NCBI GenBank assembly: GCA_963556195.1
Contig: OY744533.1
Coordinates: 51,407,808-51,471,807, forward strand
DNA length: 64,000 bases
Direction: 5' to 3'
Source: Sepiola atlantica
Lineage: Eukaryota; Mollusca; Cephalopoda; Sepiida; Sepiolidae
Part shown: positions 1 through 12,564 of the stretch, piece after piece
Position numbering within the stretch: position 1 is the first letter of the stretch
Layout: the number at the start of each line of letters is the position of its first letter
Made by a program: the position numbers and the translations under genes
The notes under the pieces: model-generated
Databases searched by the model: none
Told to the model about the DNA's origin: nothing
What the model saw: only the letters and a program-made list of their open reading frames with translations

Positions 1-1716
1 CCTGTAAGTATTTATTTTTACAAGAATAAGCCCCACGTTTTTATGACTGATTTTCCGAATCTGGGGTATACCCCCACCCCATCCCACCCTCACTTACATG
101 AAATGTGAGGTTTGTAAAAACTTGAATTTGGAAGTAATCATACTTAAACATGAACTGAGGGTTTATTAAAAATAATTAAGGATCAGCAGGACTCCGTTGG
201 AAGTTCCACAATAATCTGCATAGTTTACTGTTAATAATAATATTCCTTTTGAAATAATAAGTGTCTGTAGGGTCAAAACTATTAAGAAAAAAAATGATGC
301 TTTTTTTTTTTTTCTTCCATAAAAATAATTGTTATTGTCGACTAAATATTCTTTTAAATGAAGAAAACAAATAGGTCTCTTCTGTATTTATTTATTTAAA
401 ATTGTAACAATTTAATTCTTTTAAATACAATAAACATTCTTTTTTTTCTTTTTTTAAATTCATTTATTTGAATTTTATTTTATGGAAATTTCTCCAGAAA
501 AGGCATGAATCCACTTGATGTAAGAAGCTAAAAAGAATGAAAGATGAATATCGCAAAGACAGGAGATGTCTATTGACCTTAGTCTTGAAAAGACTTACGT
601 TACTGTAAAAATAATTGTCAATTAAATATTCTTCAAGTCAATAAAATGAATTTCACTTTTTGAAATGTATTTATTTAAAATTGTCTTGTTTAACAGGACG
701 ACATAATTTGATTTTGGAACAATTCATTTTAGAATGGGTAAAGTCTGAAGTGTTTACGTTAGCGACATCAGATTAATCACCAATCATCTTTGCTCATTGA
801 ACGATCTTGTTATTTTGAAAATGTGTGTGAAAGGTGATAACGTATGCACACACATGAAATGTGTTAGCATATTATATTGATTGAAAATACAAATGAATAA
901 CACTGAACAGTTATTTTGCTGTAACTGTTTGAATAATTGAAGTAGTGGTTGCTCTTTGTTTGAAGTTATCTCCCCTTTGGTTAAGAACTGTTTTTAACAA
1001 GAGTTGTAGTTGTGACGTCACATGCCTCTAGAATAACGCTCATCGAACTATGGGCCATGGGCTGGTACTTGCATTTGTATGATAAAACATATTGAGCACG
1101 AGATGTTATGATGGAATTTAAATTTAAACCTACTACTTACCTGGCACAGCTTAGGTAGGTGTTTGTACCAGTCGGGAATACGTATGTCCTTGTTGCTGTA
1201 AGTCTGAAGTATGGTTCTGTTCAATTCTAGGAGATCCACCCTCCCAAGCTTTACCTTTTCTCTGGGAAGGGGTTAGTTTATTGCTAATCACCTGAAGTGC
1301 TACTACCAGGGAATGCGTACAGGGTTGCTCAGGCATTTTTTGTAGGCTAGAGGGCACTTATTTCAGCGTACTGGCTTCTGAAAACAACACCTGACCTTGT
1401 GTCTAACCTCCTGAAGAGGAGGTAAATGAAGTACAATTTAAGTTTAAATATTACGTTTAGAATACTAGATGTTGGAGCATGGAGGGACCTTCTGAAGCTG
1501 ATGTGGCTTAAATTTTCATATTTATTGTGATTTTTACCGTTTCTTTTCTGATGTTCAATTTCCGAAATTGAAGAAATTTGCCGTTGATATGGCATCATTG
1601 TTTGGAACAAAAATATTTTCAAAAAATGAAGTATGTGAAGTCAACACATCGAAGGAGATTGAATAATATCCTTTATTCAGTAAACTTTTACTCTACTCAC
1701 GTTTCTGCTTGTGATA
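1..1716. other. A/T-rich non-coding stretch
   Basis: No gene or recognisable mobile element was seen. The stretch holds several poly(T)/poly(A) runs and short reading frames with no family resemblance and no splice-site support. The frames near 1050-1620 were looked at and not recognised. Confidence 0.5.
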
Positions 1717-1838
1717 CACTTCTCAACTTCAGCATTCCACCATCATGTCACTTGTCAATTCCACCATCATGTCACTTCTCAACTTCAGCATTCCACCATC
1801 ATGTCACTTCTCAACTTCAGCATTCCACCATCATGTCA
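1717..1838. repeat. Short tandem repeat, 32-base unit
   Basis: Three full 32-base copies plus one 24-base copy with an internal deletion run head to tail. Each ends in a CCACCATCATGT segment. The copies are nearly identical, which suggests recent slippage or unequal exchange. The reading frame across it is a by-product. Confidence 0.85.
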
Positions 1839-2020
1839 TTTTGTCTTGGAGGCCTTTTCGTCCAACTACATGTCTTGAGCTCCAGCAGTGTATACTTCAA
1901 CTTCTACTGTTTTTCCACACTTCCTGAAGTGAATCCAGTGACCGAACACTCAATCATTTGGTTTCTAAACTTGCGTTTCACATGTCCTCTATTCAACCTC
2001 CACACCTTTCTCCGAGGAAT

Positions 2021-2697
2021 AAACATTGGGTACACAAGAAGTGCAGTGGAATTACAGGTAGGTTGAGAGATGATAACCTATCGGTGTGCAAGAAATGTAA
2101 GACAGTGGAGATTGATGAGAACTCAGTGGTGGAGAAAATATATTTGGATGGTGAGGCTATTGAGGTTGTCCAGAAATGTTGTTACCTTGGTGATACCATT
2201 GGAACACGTTGGATAGCTGGTGCTGTGATCGCAAGACTTATGAGTAGATGAAGTAAGTTCAGGGAACTTCTGCTATTACTAATCACTGTTGACTAAGGAA
2301 AAAGCCTATCAGGCATGTGTACACAGTGTGATGATGTATGGAAGTTAAACTTGGCCAGTGAGGGTTGAGAACATTAGTTGCATGGAGAGAAATGAGAATG
2401 ACATGATGGATGTGAGTCTAAGACAGGCTTAGATCTGATTACTTCAGAGGATGATCAAAACTTGACAATATAGGGGGATGGTTGCTTAGGTTAGATGTAG
2501 AACAGTTGAGGTAGTAGCGTCAGTTGGCAGAGGAAGGTTAAGGAAGATATGGGAGGAAGTGATAAGGATGGATTTAAAAGAAAGAGGGATAAATAAAAAC
2601 CTGGACAGGGATAGGTTAGTTTGGAAGTCAATTTCTAAAAGCTGTACAACACATGCCAGCATGTAAAATAGACGTTAAACTGAATATGATGATGAAA
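2021..2697 (+). mobile_element. Non-LTR retrotransposon (LINE) 3' end, decayed; family A
   Basis: The plus strand keeps the C-terminal part of a LINE polyprotein in broken frames. A cysteine-rich segment (KKCSGITG, then CKKCK) comes first, then the ...YLGDTIG..., SKFRELL..., WPVRVE and WKSISKS blocks, ending in an ACATGCCAGCATGTAAAA stretch and an (ATG)n-like tail. Stops and frameshifts interrupt it. Matching copies lie at about 25345-25995 (-), 31000-31575 (+), 45435-45695 (-) and 52910-53862 (+), so this is a 5'-truncated dispersed family. The C-terminal layout is typical of RTE/Ingi-like elements, but the clade is not resolved. It cannot make an active reverse transcriptase. Confidence 0.8.
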
Positions 2698-2800
2698 ATG
2701 TTTATCAGATTTTCATTCGAAACTAACTGTATCTACCTGATGTTGCCCGGTAGTGTTCTGTTCTTTTATTTAAAATAAGCCAGTTTTTTTTTTGTTTTTT

Positions 2801-3194
2801 GGCGATATTGAATTATCTTACCTCGACGTTGCTATTCCGAATTTGTGGCCGTTTCTCTTGTACCAAACGGTCATAAACAACGTTTTAAATTTAATTTAGA
2901 CGGTTTAAGTTTAATTAAGACGGTTTAAAACCGACTAAAGACGGTTTAAAAACGCACTAAAAATAAAGTTTTTAAAAAATCGATAAAAATTCCATTTTTA
3001 CTTGATATTTAATTTTCATTAAAAAAAATATTCCATCAAATTTTAATAAATTTGAATTATAAAATTTTACCTGAAAAAGATTTTGTGACTTTTTTAATTA
3101 TGACTGTTTGGTACAAGAGAACTAGTCTATTGATGGCGGCCCACAACCACGAATTCGGAATAGCGGCGTCTAGGTAATAAAATTCAATATCAGC
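2801..3194. mobile_element. MITE with long terminal inverted repeats
   Basis: The left end (GATATTGAATT from 2804) recurs inverted at the right end (ATTCAATATC to 3191). The inverted match continues inward through the GCTATTCCGAATT and CTCTTGTACCAAAC blocks, giving arms of about 75-95 bases with indels. The A/T-rich core holds several GACGGTTTAA motifs and no coding potential. This is the structure of a non-autonomous DNA transposon; the superfamily is unknown. Confidence 0.75.
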
Positions 3195-3899
3195 GTTTTC
3201 TTTTCTTTATCTCTAAAAGCAAACTCGCAATAAACAAAAGTGACATTTTTTTTTTTGGTAACGTCTATATTACGATTTGTTTATAAATAAAATTATTATA
3301 TTTATTAAAAGTAAATAATAAAAATGCGTTAATTGTTTTTAGCCCTTTTGTAGTTGATACCATTTCATGCGGCTTGACACTGGCACATAAAGCCTTTCTC
3401 TTTCAAAATCAAATATCGATTGGATTGAATATGAAAATCTGTAAAATCGACCAGAATTAATTTTAATTAAAAATTGTTTTATTTTATTTTATCTTCTTAA
3501 GAACATAGTCGAAAGCAGACAGTTTTATATCGAAACCGATTTAATTATTAACTTTGTCGGAAAAAGTTATCAATGACAAAAACGTGATTAACAGACTGAC
3601 TGTACTTTGTATATTAGATAATTAGGGAATCGATTTCAAAACGATTAGACTACAATTAAGAAACAGAGTAGACACTTTATTTGATTTGAGTGTTAAGACC
3701 AGTATTTACTTTTTTAATTTCTTTTCTCTCTCGTGTCAGTGTTTGTCAATGAAATCAATTAAGGCAACCTGCATTTGTATAGCCTAATTGTACGAGTAAT
3801 TTGATGGTAAGTTGAAAATATCATTAGAGTAGCCAAAGATGGAGTACCGCTGCCACATCTGGTGGCGGTGTTGCTCACAGTACAACATCGACTTTGAAA

Positions 3900-4412
3900 T
3901 CGAGTGAGGAATCGTCTCTTCCTTCCACCCGTTTTCTCAGAAAAGAGACGTTGCCAGCCTCTCTTTACTCTATCCTTATTTCCATGGAAGAAACTTGACT
4001 GAACTAATCTTTACTTCCTCCTTATGTGACATTCACAGCAAGAACTTGTCTTTCCACCATAACGAGAAAAAAAACGTTCTTTTCGCCCTCCATCTGCCTA
4101 GTGTTAGGCAGAATTTCCATGGACAGAGCTTCTTTGCAAGAACTTTCCACCTGTGGAACACATTGCTGCATGACTACTTCCCTGTTGATTACAACTTGGT
4201 CGTCTTCAAATCCAATGTCAACAAATTCCTGTCATAGATCGCTCCAAAAGTAGTCAAACACAGTCCATACCACTGATCAGTGTTAGTACTACCATGATGT
4301 TCCTCATCTTTTGGTTGGCATTCGTTCCTGTCTCATTAACCCTTATTCTCGAGAGTGTCTCTTAGCCATAATAAGCGGTGAATTCGAAAGTATTTAAAAA
4401 AAAAAAAAAGAA
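3900..4412 (+). mobile_element. LINE 3' end, CR1/Jockey-like; family B
   Basis: This is the C-terminal end of a non-LTR retrotransposon ORF2. The frame at 3995-4237 shows FHGQSFFARTFHLWNTLL and then FKSNVNKFLS, the usual end of such proteins (SFFPRT..LWNSLP...FK..VN.. type). A roughly 150-base 3' UTR follows, then a poly(A) tract near 4396. The preceding frame (about 3905-3990) belongs to the same protein but is shifted. Copies of the same ends occur at 17030-17285 (-) and 40780-40995 (+, UTR only). It is 5'-truncated and inactive. Confidence 0.75.
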
Positions 4413-5754
4413 AAAACATTTTATGAATAAGCAGGGATGTGAGATCTTTTTTAGCGGCATTCCACATTTTTTTTTATTCAGAAAAGGCGGGATTTCCACT
4501 TAATTTTTTTTTTCTGAGGGAAATTGAAGGGGGGGGGGGAGTGATTGAATTTAATGTTAACAAAAATATCAAAACAAATAGATGTGTTAAAGTTCCTCTC
4601 TTCATGTTTTTTTTGTTTACTTCCAAAGAGGCACTGAAATGTAATGGACTACTGTAAAAGCAGTCAGGTTTATAGGGGATGAGTTGGACAACAAGATTGT
4701 TATTTTTATCTGTCAAAATAAATTTAAAAAATCTTGTAATGTTTTTATTTAAAACATTTTTTTGTAGACATGAGTAATCATAAACAAAAGAAAATATATT
4801 TACTGAAATGTTTACCATATCTCATATTGTGGAAATCATGTAAAATTGTTTTTGTTTTTAAGTAAAAGTTAAAAAATAAAGAAAAGTAATTGAACTTAAC
4901 AATCTAGCAGACATAAAATGTATAATAATGAATAATGAAATCACTTTTACTTATTTTGTGATGGGATTTTGGGCACCATATACACTTTTCTTATTTAATG
5001 TGATTGGCTAATGAACATAGATAATTATCCAATTAAAATTAGCAGTGTATTAGCAGGAAGTGTCTTTTACTAAAAAAAATATCTTGCCGGATATAGTATG
5101 AAATCTATTTGAATTTCAAGTTTTAATTTCTTTAAGAACAGAGACTGATAATTGCCATAATTGACTGGCTAGACAGAATAAAATATTTATTTTGTAGGAC
5201 GAAAGCTATCAATGACAAACTTTGAGAAATAGACCAGCTCCACTTTATTATATAGATTCTCTCTTTGGTGATTAACATGCATATTGGTTTGTTTACAAAG
5301 ACTATTCTGCTCGGGAGGGGAGGGGCTCACATCATCATAGATTGGGGGGGGGGGGGTTATTCTACACGAAGATTCAACACTAATAGTTAAGCAACTTTGA
5401 AAACACTTGATGATGGGTTAGTGAAAGATTGTGCTATTCTTGTGATTGTAATTCTTTTAATAATACTTGACAATCTGTATAGTTTACTTCTAAAATCTCA
5501 TTTATTTTTTCCTTATTCAATTCCTTGTTTACCATTTTTCTCCCACCAGAAGGCCATCATCATCATGATATATTCTTTGATTGTAAAGTGATAGTCAAGA
5601 AAAGCCTGTTCCTTCCATTATCATACCCACACAAGTAATCACTATTACATATGGCTAGAATGAAAAAAAAAAAAAATTGAAGTGGTATACTTTTTACTTT
5701 TTTATTTTGTTAAACTACAATTATTTTAAGAAAAAATTGGAGAAATTATCTTCA
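4413..5754. other. A/T-rich stretch with two poly(G) runs
   Basis: No gene was seen. G runs lie at 4529-4539 and 5344-5356. A patch near 4651-4690 (TTTATAGGGG...) weakly resembles the 3' end of the LINE at 56725-57240 and may be a small relic of it. Confidence 0.4.
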
Positions 5755-6322
5755 AAATGAATAAATGCGAAAGTTGGGCTCATTTCTCGCACCAATGGTA
5801 AAGTCAAAATGCCCTATTTCAAGTTAATTCAACTTTACACAATAGATGCACCATCTTTCTTATATACTGCTTATGTATATGCGATACCAGTCACAAGGTT
5901 AAATAATTTGCATTTACATATTAATTGACTATAATTTGTTATTATTTTTTTTATTTTTTATTAAATGATTGTGTTTATTTTAATATAACAAATAGTTCTG
6001 TTTTGCAATATTGATTTTATTTCCTGGACAAATATTTAGCATTTGTGTTCAAATGCACCTTTCTTTAGAAGGACGGATTTTAGTTCCATCAAGTTGTGAT
6101 CTATTTCTAAATTGCAAGTGAAAAGGCAAATTGATTTCTTTTCCTTTCTTTACGGTCACATTTAAAAGAAAAAGAAAATGTTAGTGTTTATCTATCTATA
6201 TGAATAAATGAGAAATATTTTGTTTTGTGCTTACAACAAAGTTATGAATGAAATGTTTATTATTTTGAATTAATGTTTAAAATATTTCAAGAAGCAAATT
6301 TTCAAAGTGAAAGCGAGTAGGA
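5755..6322 (+). repeat. Unclassified dispersed repeat R1, copy 1
   Basis: About 570 bases are clearly related to 41143-41715 (+), and about 150 bases at the left end are related to 60940-61105 (-). Shared blocks include AAATGCGAA near the left end, CCTGGACAAATATTTAGCAT in the middle, and AAATTGCAAGTGAAAAGGCA further right. No open frame or terminal inverted repeat was seen. It could be a SINE/LINE tail or a non-autonomous element. Confidence 0.75.
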
Positions 6323-8228
6323 AAAGCCAGCAATTCTAGTATAAAAATAAAACAAAAAATAGACAAGATGCACCTACAAGCTGGTATATTCTTTTTCACC
6401 ATTGCCTCAAACAAAATATAGGCACATTATTTTTAATCTTCATTCTTTTGGGGGTCGATAGAAACAGAATTAGTCCGGGAAGGGGCAACATTTAGAGCGA
6501 TTTTCTTTTAATGTCATTATGTAGTAATTCGTCAATGATTTTTTTTCCCCTCCAGTTGGCAGAGAAAATGTGAGGGGGGGAGAGGAGGAGGAGGAGGAGG
6601 AGGAGGAGGAGATATTTAAAAAAAAAAAGAAGATATTACACACACTTTAACTTTTCTATTTTGTTGTCCATGTTTCCGGGTAACAATAGGTAACCATGCT
6701 AGTCTATTATACAAAGGAAACTCATATTTCTATCTGTCTGTCTGCCTGGTTAGAACCCAGAAACTACTAAAGATACAATTTAAAACCTTAAATTCGGATT
6801 TAGTATCACCCCAAGATGGTTATGGTCAAAAAGTACTCGTTTGGGAACACCAGGAGCCAAATTAGTGCCCGTAGTCGAGTGGGAGCAGAGAAAATGTCTT
6901 TCTTTAACTCTTACTAGTAAATGTTAAAAAAAACAAAAAACAATTCTGAAACAAGGTCAAACAATAGACTGCTGATGACTTTCTTTCTCACTTTTTTCTT
7001 TATTTCAATTAAATTGAAGCAGTTTCAAAAGTGTGTGCGTGTGCGCGCGCTATGCTCCATGCTCCAAGAGAGTTCTCGGTATCCCTGCTAGTCTTACAAA
7101 AAAAACAACTTGTCATTCTCTGAGAGAATCAACTTCAAATGTGACAGCTCTTTCGTTAATATATATTTAAAATGTTTCGGCAGCACTTTCTCATTCAAAC
7201 AAGTGTTTTTGCTGATTGATATTTTTACATTTTTGCAGTTCTTCTCTTATGCCTTTTGACATCATAACATAAAAGTATGACGATCAAGGTTTCAAACTTT
7301 AAACATCTATGGAGCCCAAATCTGAGGAACACTAGTTTGAACCGGTGAAATAATATTTATTGAGCGCACGTGGTCAGTGCAAAATGTAAAAGCAAGATAT
7401 TCAATGTGAAAACTAAAAATAAACAAATAAACTTCCATAAGCATTTCTAAAACAAACCAATAATAATTTGAGTTGAATATGGATTAACTTCAAAGAAATT
7501 TGCATTTTTACCTCAGCTATTAGCCCCAACGCAAAACATTTTCCATCCAGCATGCCAGTCGCTTAGAAAAGGATGGTGTCCAGCCAGAAAGTTCTCTCTC
7601 ATTAATTAGTACTAGAAGAAGGTGGTGCAGAAGATTAATGTCCCTTTTGTGATTTAAACCCGGCCAAACACAAAGGGGAATAATTCGTACACATTTGCAG
7701 GGTGTTTATTTAGTTTTGTCATGTCTGTAATTATTTTTTTATTTTAAAAAGAAAACATTTTGATTTTGGGATAATGTACATTTCTGCACATAATTTGTTT
7801 TTTCTCTGTGATTTAAACTTATTCTGTAGCCATGATTTTCACAGCTGTTATTGTATGGGAAATGTTTAATACTAATCTAATACATAAAGTAAAGTCGGTC
7901 TCTATATAGTTTCTTTGTAATTGATAGCTTTCTTCCTACAAAATCAATATTTGATTCTGTTTCATCAGTTTTTTCTTGTGGATCGTTGCATTTAAGAAAA
8001 ATCAAATGTAATTCGATTAATTCTTTCCAGAAAATACTTTGTCTGGTTCAGAATTATTTTCAATTTTGCATTCAGATGGAAAAAAAAAGGACATAACCTT
8101 TATTTGATTGTAACAAAAAATAACATTCTTTTTTTTGGAAAATAAAACGGCATAGTTTAAGAAAAGCAAAACAAATTGCAAGTACTACTACTGGGCAATG
8201 CTGGGTAGATACAGCTAATATTATATAC
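6323..8228. other. Non-coding stretch with simple repeats
   Basis: No gene was recognised. It contains a (GGA)n run near 6580-6612, a short GT/GC-rich patch near 7033-7050 and several homopolymer A/T tracts. Near 8190-8215 there is a GGGCAATGCTGGGTA motif of the kind found at the ends of other repeats in this window (24402, 58290). Confidence 0.4.
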
Positions 8229-8655
8229 AGAAGTAAAATAAATAGACACCTTTATTATTAATAATGAAGATTGCTGTCAGATGGTCCTGATGGACGTAGG
8301 CAAGATAATATTCATTATTTCCCCTTGCTGATGAACTAGACAATGACTCTGGTAACAATGGAAAGTGGAATCCTGAGGTTTACAGCGATTTGACGCTTAT
8401 ATTAACCTTTATATTAACCTATATGGCTACTTTGAAACTCTGGGAATTCTAATGCTTTGACCAGTGTCTTACTTAAATGGTAATATATGATAGATATATT
8501 TGTTTGAAACACAAAAAAGTCTCAATTAGTATAAAATATGTATATTTCAAACTTTTACTGTGACAGTGTATGGCTCCAGGTGCTGGCCGTCGGCAAAGAA
8601 AGCAGAAACTTTAATCATATATGAATTATTTTTGTGGGGTGTCTACTTACTTCTT
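8229..8655 (+). repeat. Unclassified dispersed repeat R2, copy 1
   Basis: About 420 bases recur at 51868-52277 in the same orientation. Conserved blocks are AATAGACACCTTTATTATTA at the start, GATGGTCCTGATGGAC or its variant, TATATGATAGATATATTT, ATTTCAAACTTTTACTG and GTGCTGGCCGTC. No coding frame or inverted ends were seen. The class is unknown. Confidence 0.75.
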
Positions 8656-9439
8656 TGATGGTTATGTATAATCCCTAGTTTATGAATATCGTACCCTTAG
8701 CATTTTAGAGATTATGTCATTAGACTATTCCAAATTGGTAAGCCTATTAACTTTGTTTTTTAAAATTTTAAGTGCCCTATAATTACATAAGTGTTATAAT
8801 ACTTTTTTTTTTTTAATTACCTTGATAAAATTATATGGAATTACTAGTCATAGTTGTTTGTACAATGTAAAGCAGTTTTGCTGATAGGTTTTTAATACCA
8901 AGATGCGTAAGGGTGCAATTTGAATGGGTCCTAACTAAAGTTTCATAATAAACTATAGTATTAAATTATATATCCTTCAGCCTGTTTAGTGTGCGAAAAT
9001 AGGGAAATATAGCAGGGGTGTGAGTTCTCAACTTTTTAACAGCATTTTGCTTTTTTTCCTTATTTTTTCATAGTTATTTGACTAGATTTTATTTCTTTCT
9101 CTTATTTTATCTTTCTTTTTCTTTTCCTGTTTTTTTTTCTTTCTCTCTTCCTTGTCATGTTTTGCCTTCCTTTCCCACTTGTGACAATTCTCTCTGAAAA
9201 TGTTAAGTTTTCCACATGTGTAAAATTGCCTAAGAGAATGGAAAATTCTATTGAAGTAAGAGTAGAATGAGAGATATTTCTACCGGAAGTTGAATCATGA
9301 CACGTAAGGAGGAAGAGAGGAAAGTTGTTCTCTTTGGCAGATAAGCTAATTGTGTTCAGTTGCAGTTCCCTGCCCCCTCTCCTTCAATTTCAACTTTTGG
9401 ATGTAAACAAAATTTAATCTCATCTTTACAAATGTACAA
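8656..9439. other. A/T-rich non-coding stretch
   Basis: No gene or repeat family was recognised. A pyrimidine-rich patch lies near 9050-9180. Confidence 0.4.
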
Positions 9440-10005
9440 TTCTTTCTCTTGTGTATTGTGGCTATTCTCTATCTCTACAAATCTACTATCAGACCATGTA
9501 TGAAGTACTGTTGTCATATTTGGGTTGGTGAATCTCTGTCCCATTTGAGGGTTCTTGATAAGGTGCAGAAACGTATCTGTAATTTGATTGGTCCCATCAT
9601 TTCTTCTTCTCTGCACCCCTCTCTCACAGATGTGATGTTGCTAGTCTCAGTTTTTTTCTATAAATACTATTATGGCTTGTGTTCTTCAGAATTGTGTGAT
9701 CTATTCGCTGCTTCTTTTGTTCCAGCTCGTTTAACGCGTTGGTCTAGTGGTCTCCATCAATTCGCTGTTTTGATACCTCATTGTAATACACCTTCCTATT
9801 CCAGTAGCTTCTTTCCAAGAACTGCAGGCTTGTGGAATTCTCTTGCTGCTGACTGTTTTCCTCCTACCTATAGCCTTGGTCTTTTCTAGATTAAGGCCAA
9901 TAGGCATTTCCTGTCTTTGCGATAATCATATTTGTTCTTGTTAGCTCCTTACATCAAGTGGCTTCATGCCTTGTCTGGAGCGATTTCCATTAAAAAAAGG
10001 AAGAA
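9440..10005 (+). mobile_element. LINE 3' end, CR1/Jockey-like, near-intact C-terminus; family B-related
   Basis: The frame 9449-9889 (146 codons) reads as the C-terminal third of a reverse transcriptase protein. Blocks are LYKSTIRPCMKYCCHIWVGE, then LRVLDKVQKRICNLIGP, then a KYYYGLCSSEL block, then FFPRTAGLWNSLAADCFPP. This is the standard C-terminal signature of non-LTR retrotransposons. A short 3' UTR containing CAAGTGGCTTCATGCCTTGT leads into an A-rich tail near 9990. The same 3' tail recurs at 52725-52832. It is 5'-truncated: the catalytic fingers and palm and the endonuclease are absent. Confidence 0.85.
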
Positions 10006-10884
10006 AAAAAGTAATGTTTTTTTTTGTTGTTTTTCAGGTTACTTCATTTTACTATTTTCAGTGACAGGCGATTTATTTTTTAATATTGGTGTTTTTCCAC
10101 TTAAAGCCGTGTGTATGTGGGGGGGGGGGGCTGGTGGGAAGCTTATATATAGCCTTACTGTGTTGCAAAAGAATAAAGGAATAAATAATTAAGGGTCATA
10201 AGTCAATGAACTGCACTATTGTTATAGTTTTTTTTATGTTTTACGTAATTGCAGCCACTAGGTAAGAGTAAAATGGAAACTTTGACTGTCACATCACCCC
10301 AGAAATATGACAGTTGGTCATATTCTGCCGCCGTAGTGAATGCACTGTGGATTGAAGAACACCCCATTACGTTATAAATCGATCCATTCGTGTTCTCTTT
10401 TTGCAGCATGTTTATATTCGTTATAATAATGATGATACTATATAAATTGTTCTATTCTTGTTAGTTTCGAGAGGAACAAAGATCGTTCATATTATTAGAG
10501 CTAAATATATTTGCTAATGTTTCCCCTCTTTGCCTCCGACTCGTTTGATCTGACATGAAGGAGTTAATTTCTCCTTTTTGTATTCATCGTCAACTGTTCA
10601 GTCATTCTCTCGTTTATCTCCATTCTTTTTCTTCCCTCTTAACTATCATCACACTGACATATTTCTTTCTCTCTTTTCACCCCCAGTGCATTCCAAGAAA
10701 ACAGAAGTTAAGTGATCTAACATTCTGATGCTTCTCTACACTTTTAAACATTCCTAGATTCCAATGAAGGTGACATTTAGTTAATATATTGTTTGAAGAA
10801 ATCGCCCCCCCCCCTATTTTTCATAATCTATCAAATGTTTATATATTATTCGTACATTCTAATACATTTTCTTAACCCTGCCTT
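10006..10884. other. Non-coding stretch
   Basis: No gene was recognised. It includes poly(G) 10119-10130 and poly(C) 10805-10814. The short minus-strand frame at 10203-10409 has no family resemblance. Confidence 0.4.
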
Positions 10885-11850
10885 CTCCTTTTTTCATTCT
10901 CTTTCTTTCTCCACTTTCCTGTGCCTTCCCTCTTTTTTCCTCCCCCCCGTCCTTTCCTCCTCCACCCTTTCTTCTTCCTCCACCCTTTCTTCTTCCTCCA
11001 CCCTTTCTTCTTCCTCCACCCTTTCTTCTTCCTCAACCCTTTCTTCTTCCTCAACCCTTTCTTCTTCCTCAACCCTTTCTTCTTCCTCCACCCTTTCCTC
11101 TTCCTCCACCCCTTCCTCTTCCTCCACCCCTTCCTCTTCCTCCACCCCTTCCTCTTCCTCCACCCCTTCCTCTTCCTCCACCCTTTCCTCTTCCTCCACC
11201 CTTTCCTCTTCCTCCACCCTTTCCTCTTCTTCACTCCCACCCTCACATCTTTCTCACTCCCACCCTCACATCTTTCTCACTCCCACCCTCACATCTTCCT
11301 CACTCCCACCCTTTCATCTTCCTCACTCCCACCCTTTCCTCTTCCTCACTCCCACCCTTTCCTCTTCCTCACTCCCACCCTTTCCTCTTCCTCACTCCCA
11401 CCCTTTCCTCTTCCTCACTCCCACCCTTTCCTCTTCCTCACTCCCACCCTCTTTTCCTTCCTCACTCCCACCCTCTTTTCCTTCCTCACTCTCTTTTCCT
11501 TCTTCCTCACTCTCTTTTCCTCTTTTCATTTCCTTCTTTTCCTCTTTCCTTTCCTTCTTTTCCTCTTTCCTTTCCTTCTTTTCCTCTTTCCTTTCCTTCT
11601 TTTCCTCTTTCCTTTCCTTCTTTTCCTCTTTCCTTTCCTCCTTGTTCATGTCCCCTCCTTCCTTTTCTCCTCCTTTTTGTCTTTCACTTCCCTTCCTTCC
11701 CTTCCCTCCTCATTCCTTTCATCTTTCTTTTCATTTCCTTTCTTCCCTGTTCCTTTCTTCCTCCTTCATTTCATTTCATCTTCGTCCCCCCTCTTCTTAG
11801 TCTTCTCTCCTCCTTCTGTTGTCCTTCTTTTTCTCCCCCACTTTCTGAAC
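10885..11850 (+). repeat. Polypyrimidine minisatellite upstream of the CNNM exon
   Basis: The + strand is almost pure C/T for about 900 bases. It is built of successive blocks: an 18-base unit (CACCCTTTCTTCTTCCTC type) at about 10960-11235, a CTCACTCCCACCC-based unit of about 23 bases at 11236-11480, and a 21-base TTTTCCTCTTTCC-type unit at 11516-11640, then irregular pyrimidines. Reading frames of up to 335 codons cross it only because A is nearly absent. It ends about 80-100 bases before the 3' splice site of the exon at 11926, so it lies in the upstream intron on the sense strand. A long pyrimidine tract there could bind polypyrimidine-binding proteins or form triplex DNA (inference). Confidence 0.9.
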
Positions 11851-11906
11851 AATTGTGTAAAAAGAAAAAAAAAATTAATAGAAATCTTTCAACTGAAAAA
11901 TGCTAA

Positions 11907-12075
<169 letters not shown>

Positions 12076-12118
12076 AACATTTAAATATTCTGTTAATTTT
12101 ACTCCTTTTGAATTGTTT

Positions 12119-12253
12119 TTCACACACACATATGCACTCTCATGCACATACATACCTAGAAACAAACTCACCGAGACACACACATACAGTTACCAACATA
12201 CACATACAAACCTCTCCCCAAACACACACGTACAGACTTACCCACAGACACAC
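12119..12253. repeat. Degenerate (CA)n-rich microsatellite
   Basis: Imperfect runs of ACACACA, CACATACA and similar motifs make up this region, just inside the intron after the CNNM exon. The frame through it is not a gene. Confidence 0.7.
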
Positions 12254-12370
12254 TGCTGAGGAATTGGACATGAAGAAATACAATCGTGATACAATCTACA
12301 ATTTATTAATTTTTAATGTACAGGTTTCACATCAACTCGGTTCGAAAAAAAAACAAAAACGGTTTTTGAT
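12254..12370. other. Short non-coding spacer
   Basis: Nothing was recognised between the CA-rich patch and the following inverted-repeat element. Confidence 0.4.
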
Positions 12371-12564
12371 AGCAGGGTTGCAGAGTTGGAAAGTATAAGA
12401 TCCGCCTCCCACTTCTAGGGTCTAAAATTTCTGACTCCCACTTCTAGGATTTCGATTATGCTTCCTTATTTTAAAATCTTCCAGTATTCAGACTTGATTC
12501 TTTGGAGATTAAAAAATACCACTCCGATTCCTTCCAAAACCTCTGACTAACTCAGCAACCCTGT
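12371..12564. mobile_element. Small inverted-end element (CAGGGTTGC ends)
   Basis: The left end CAGGGTTGCAGAGTTGG (from 12373) matches the inverted right end CTAACTCAGCAACCCTG (to 12563). In between are repeated CTCCCACTTCTAGG motifs and no coding. The CAGGG ends recall hAT-type termini, but no target duplication is visible, so the superfamily is uncertain. Confidence 0.6.

Noticed and set aside
1347..1622. 91-codon minus-strand frame as a small gene
   Set aside because: No family resemblance, no splice or start support, and within the length expected by chance in A/T-rich DNA.
4474..4818. 114-codon minus-strand frame as a gene
   Set aside because: Composed of homopolymer-derived residues (KKK, PPPP) over poly(T) and poly(G) runs; no support.
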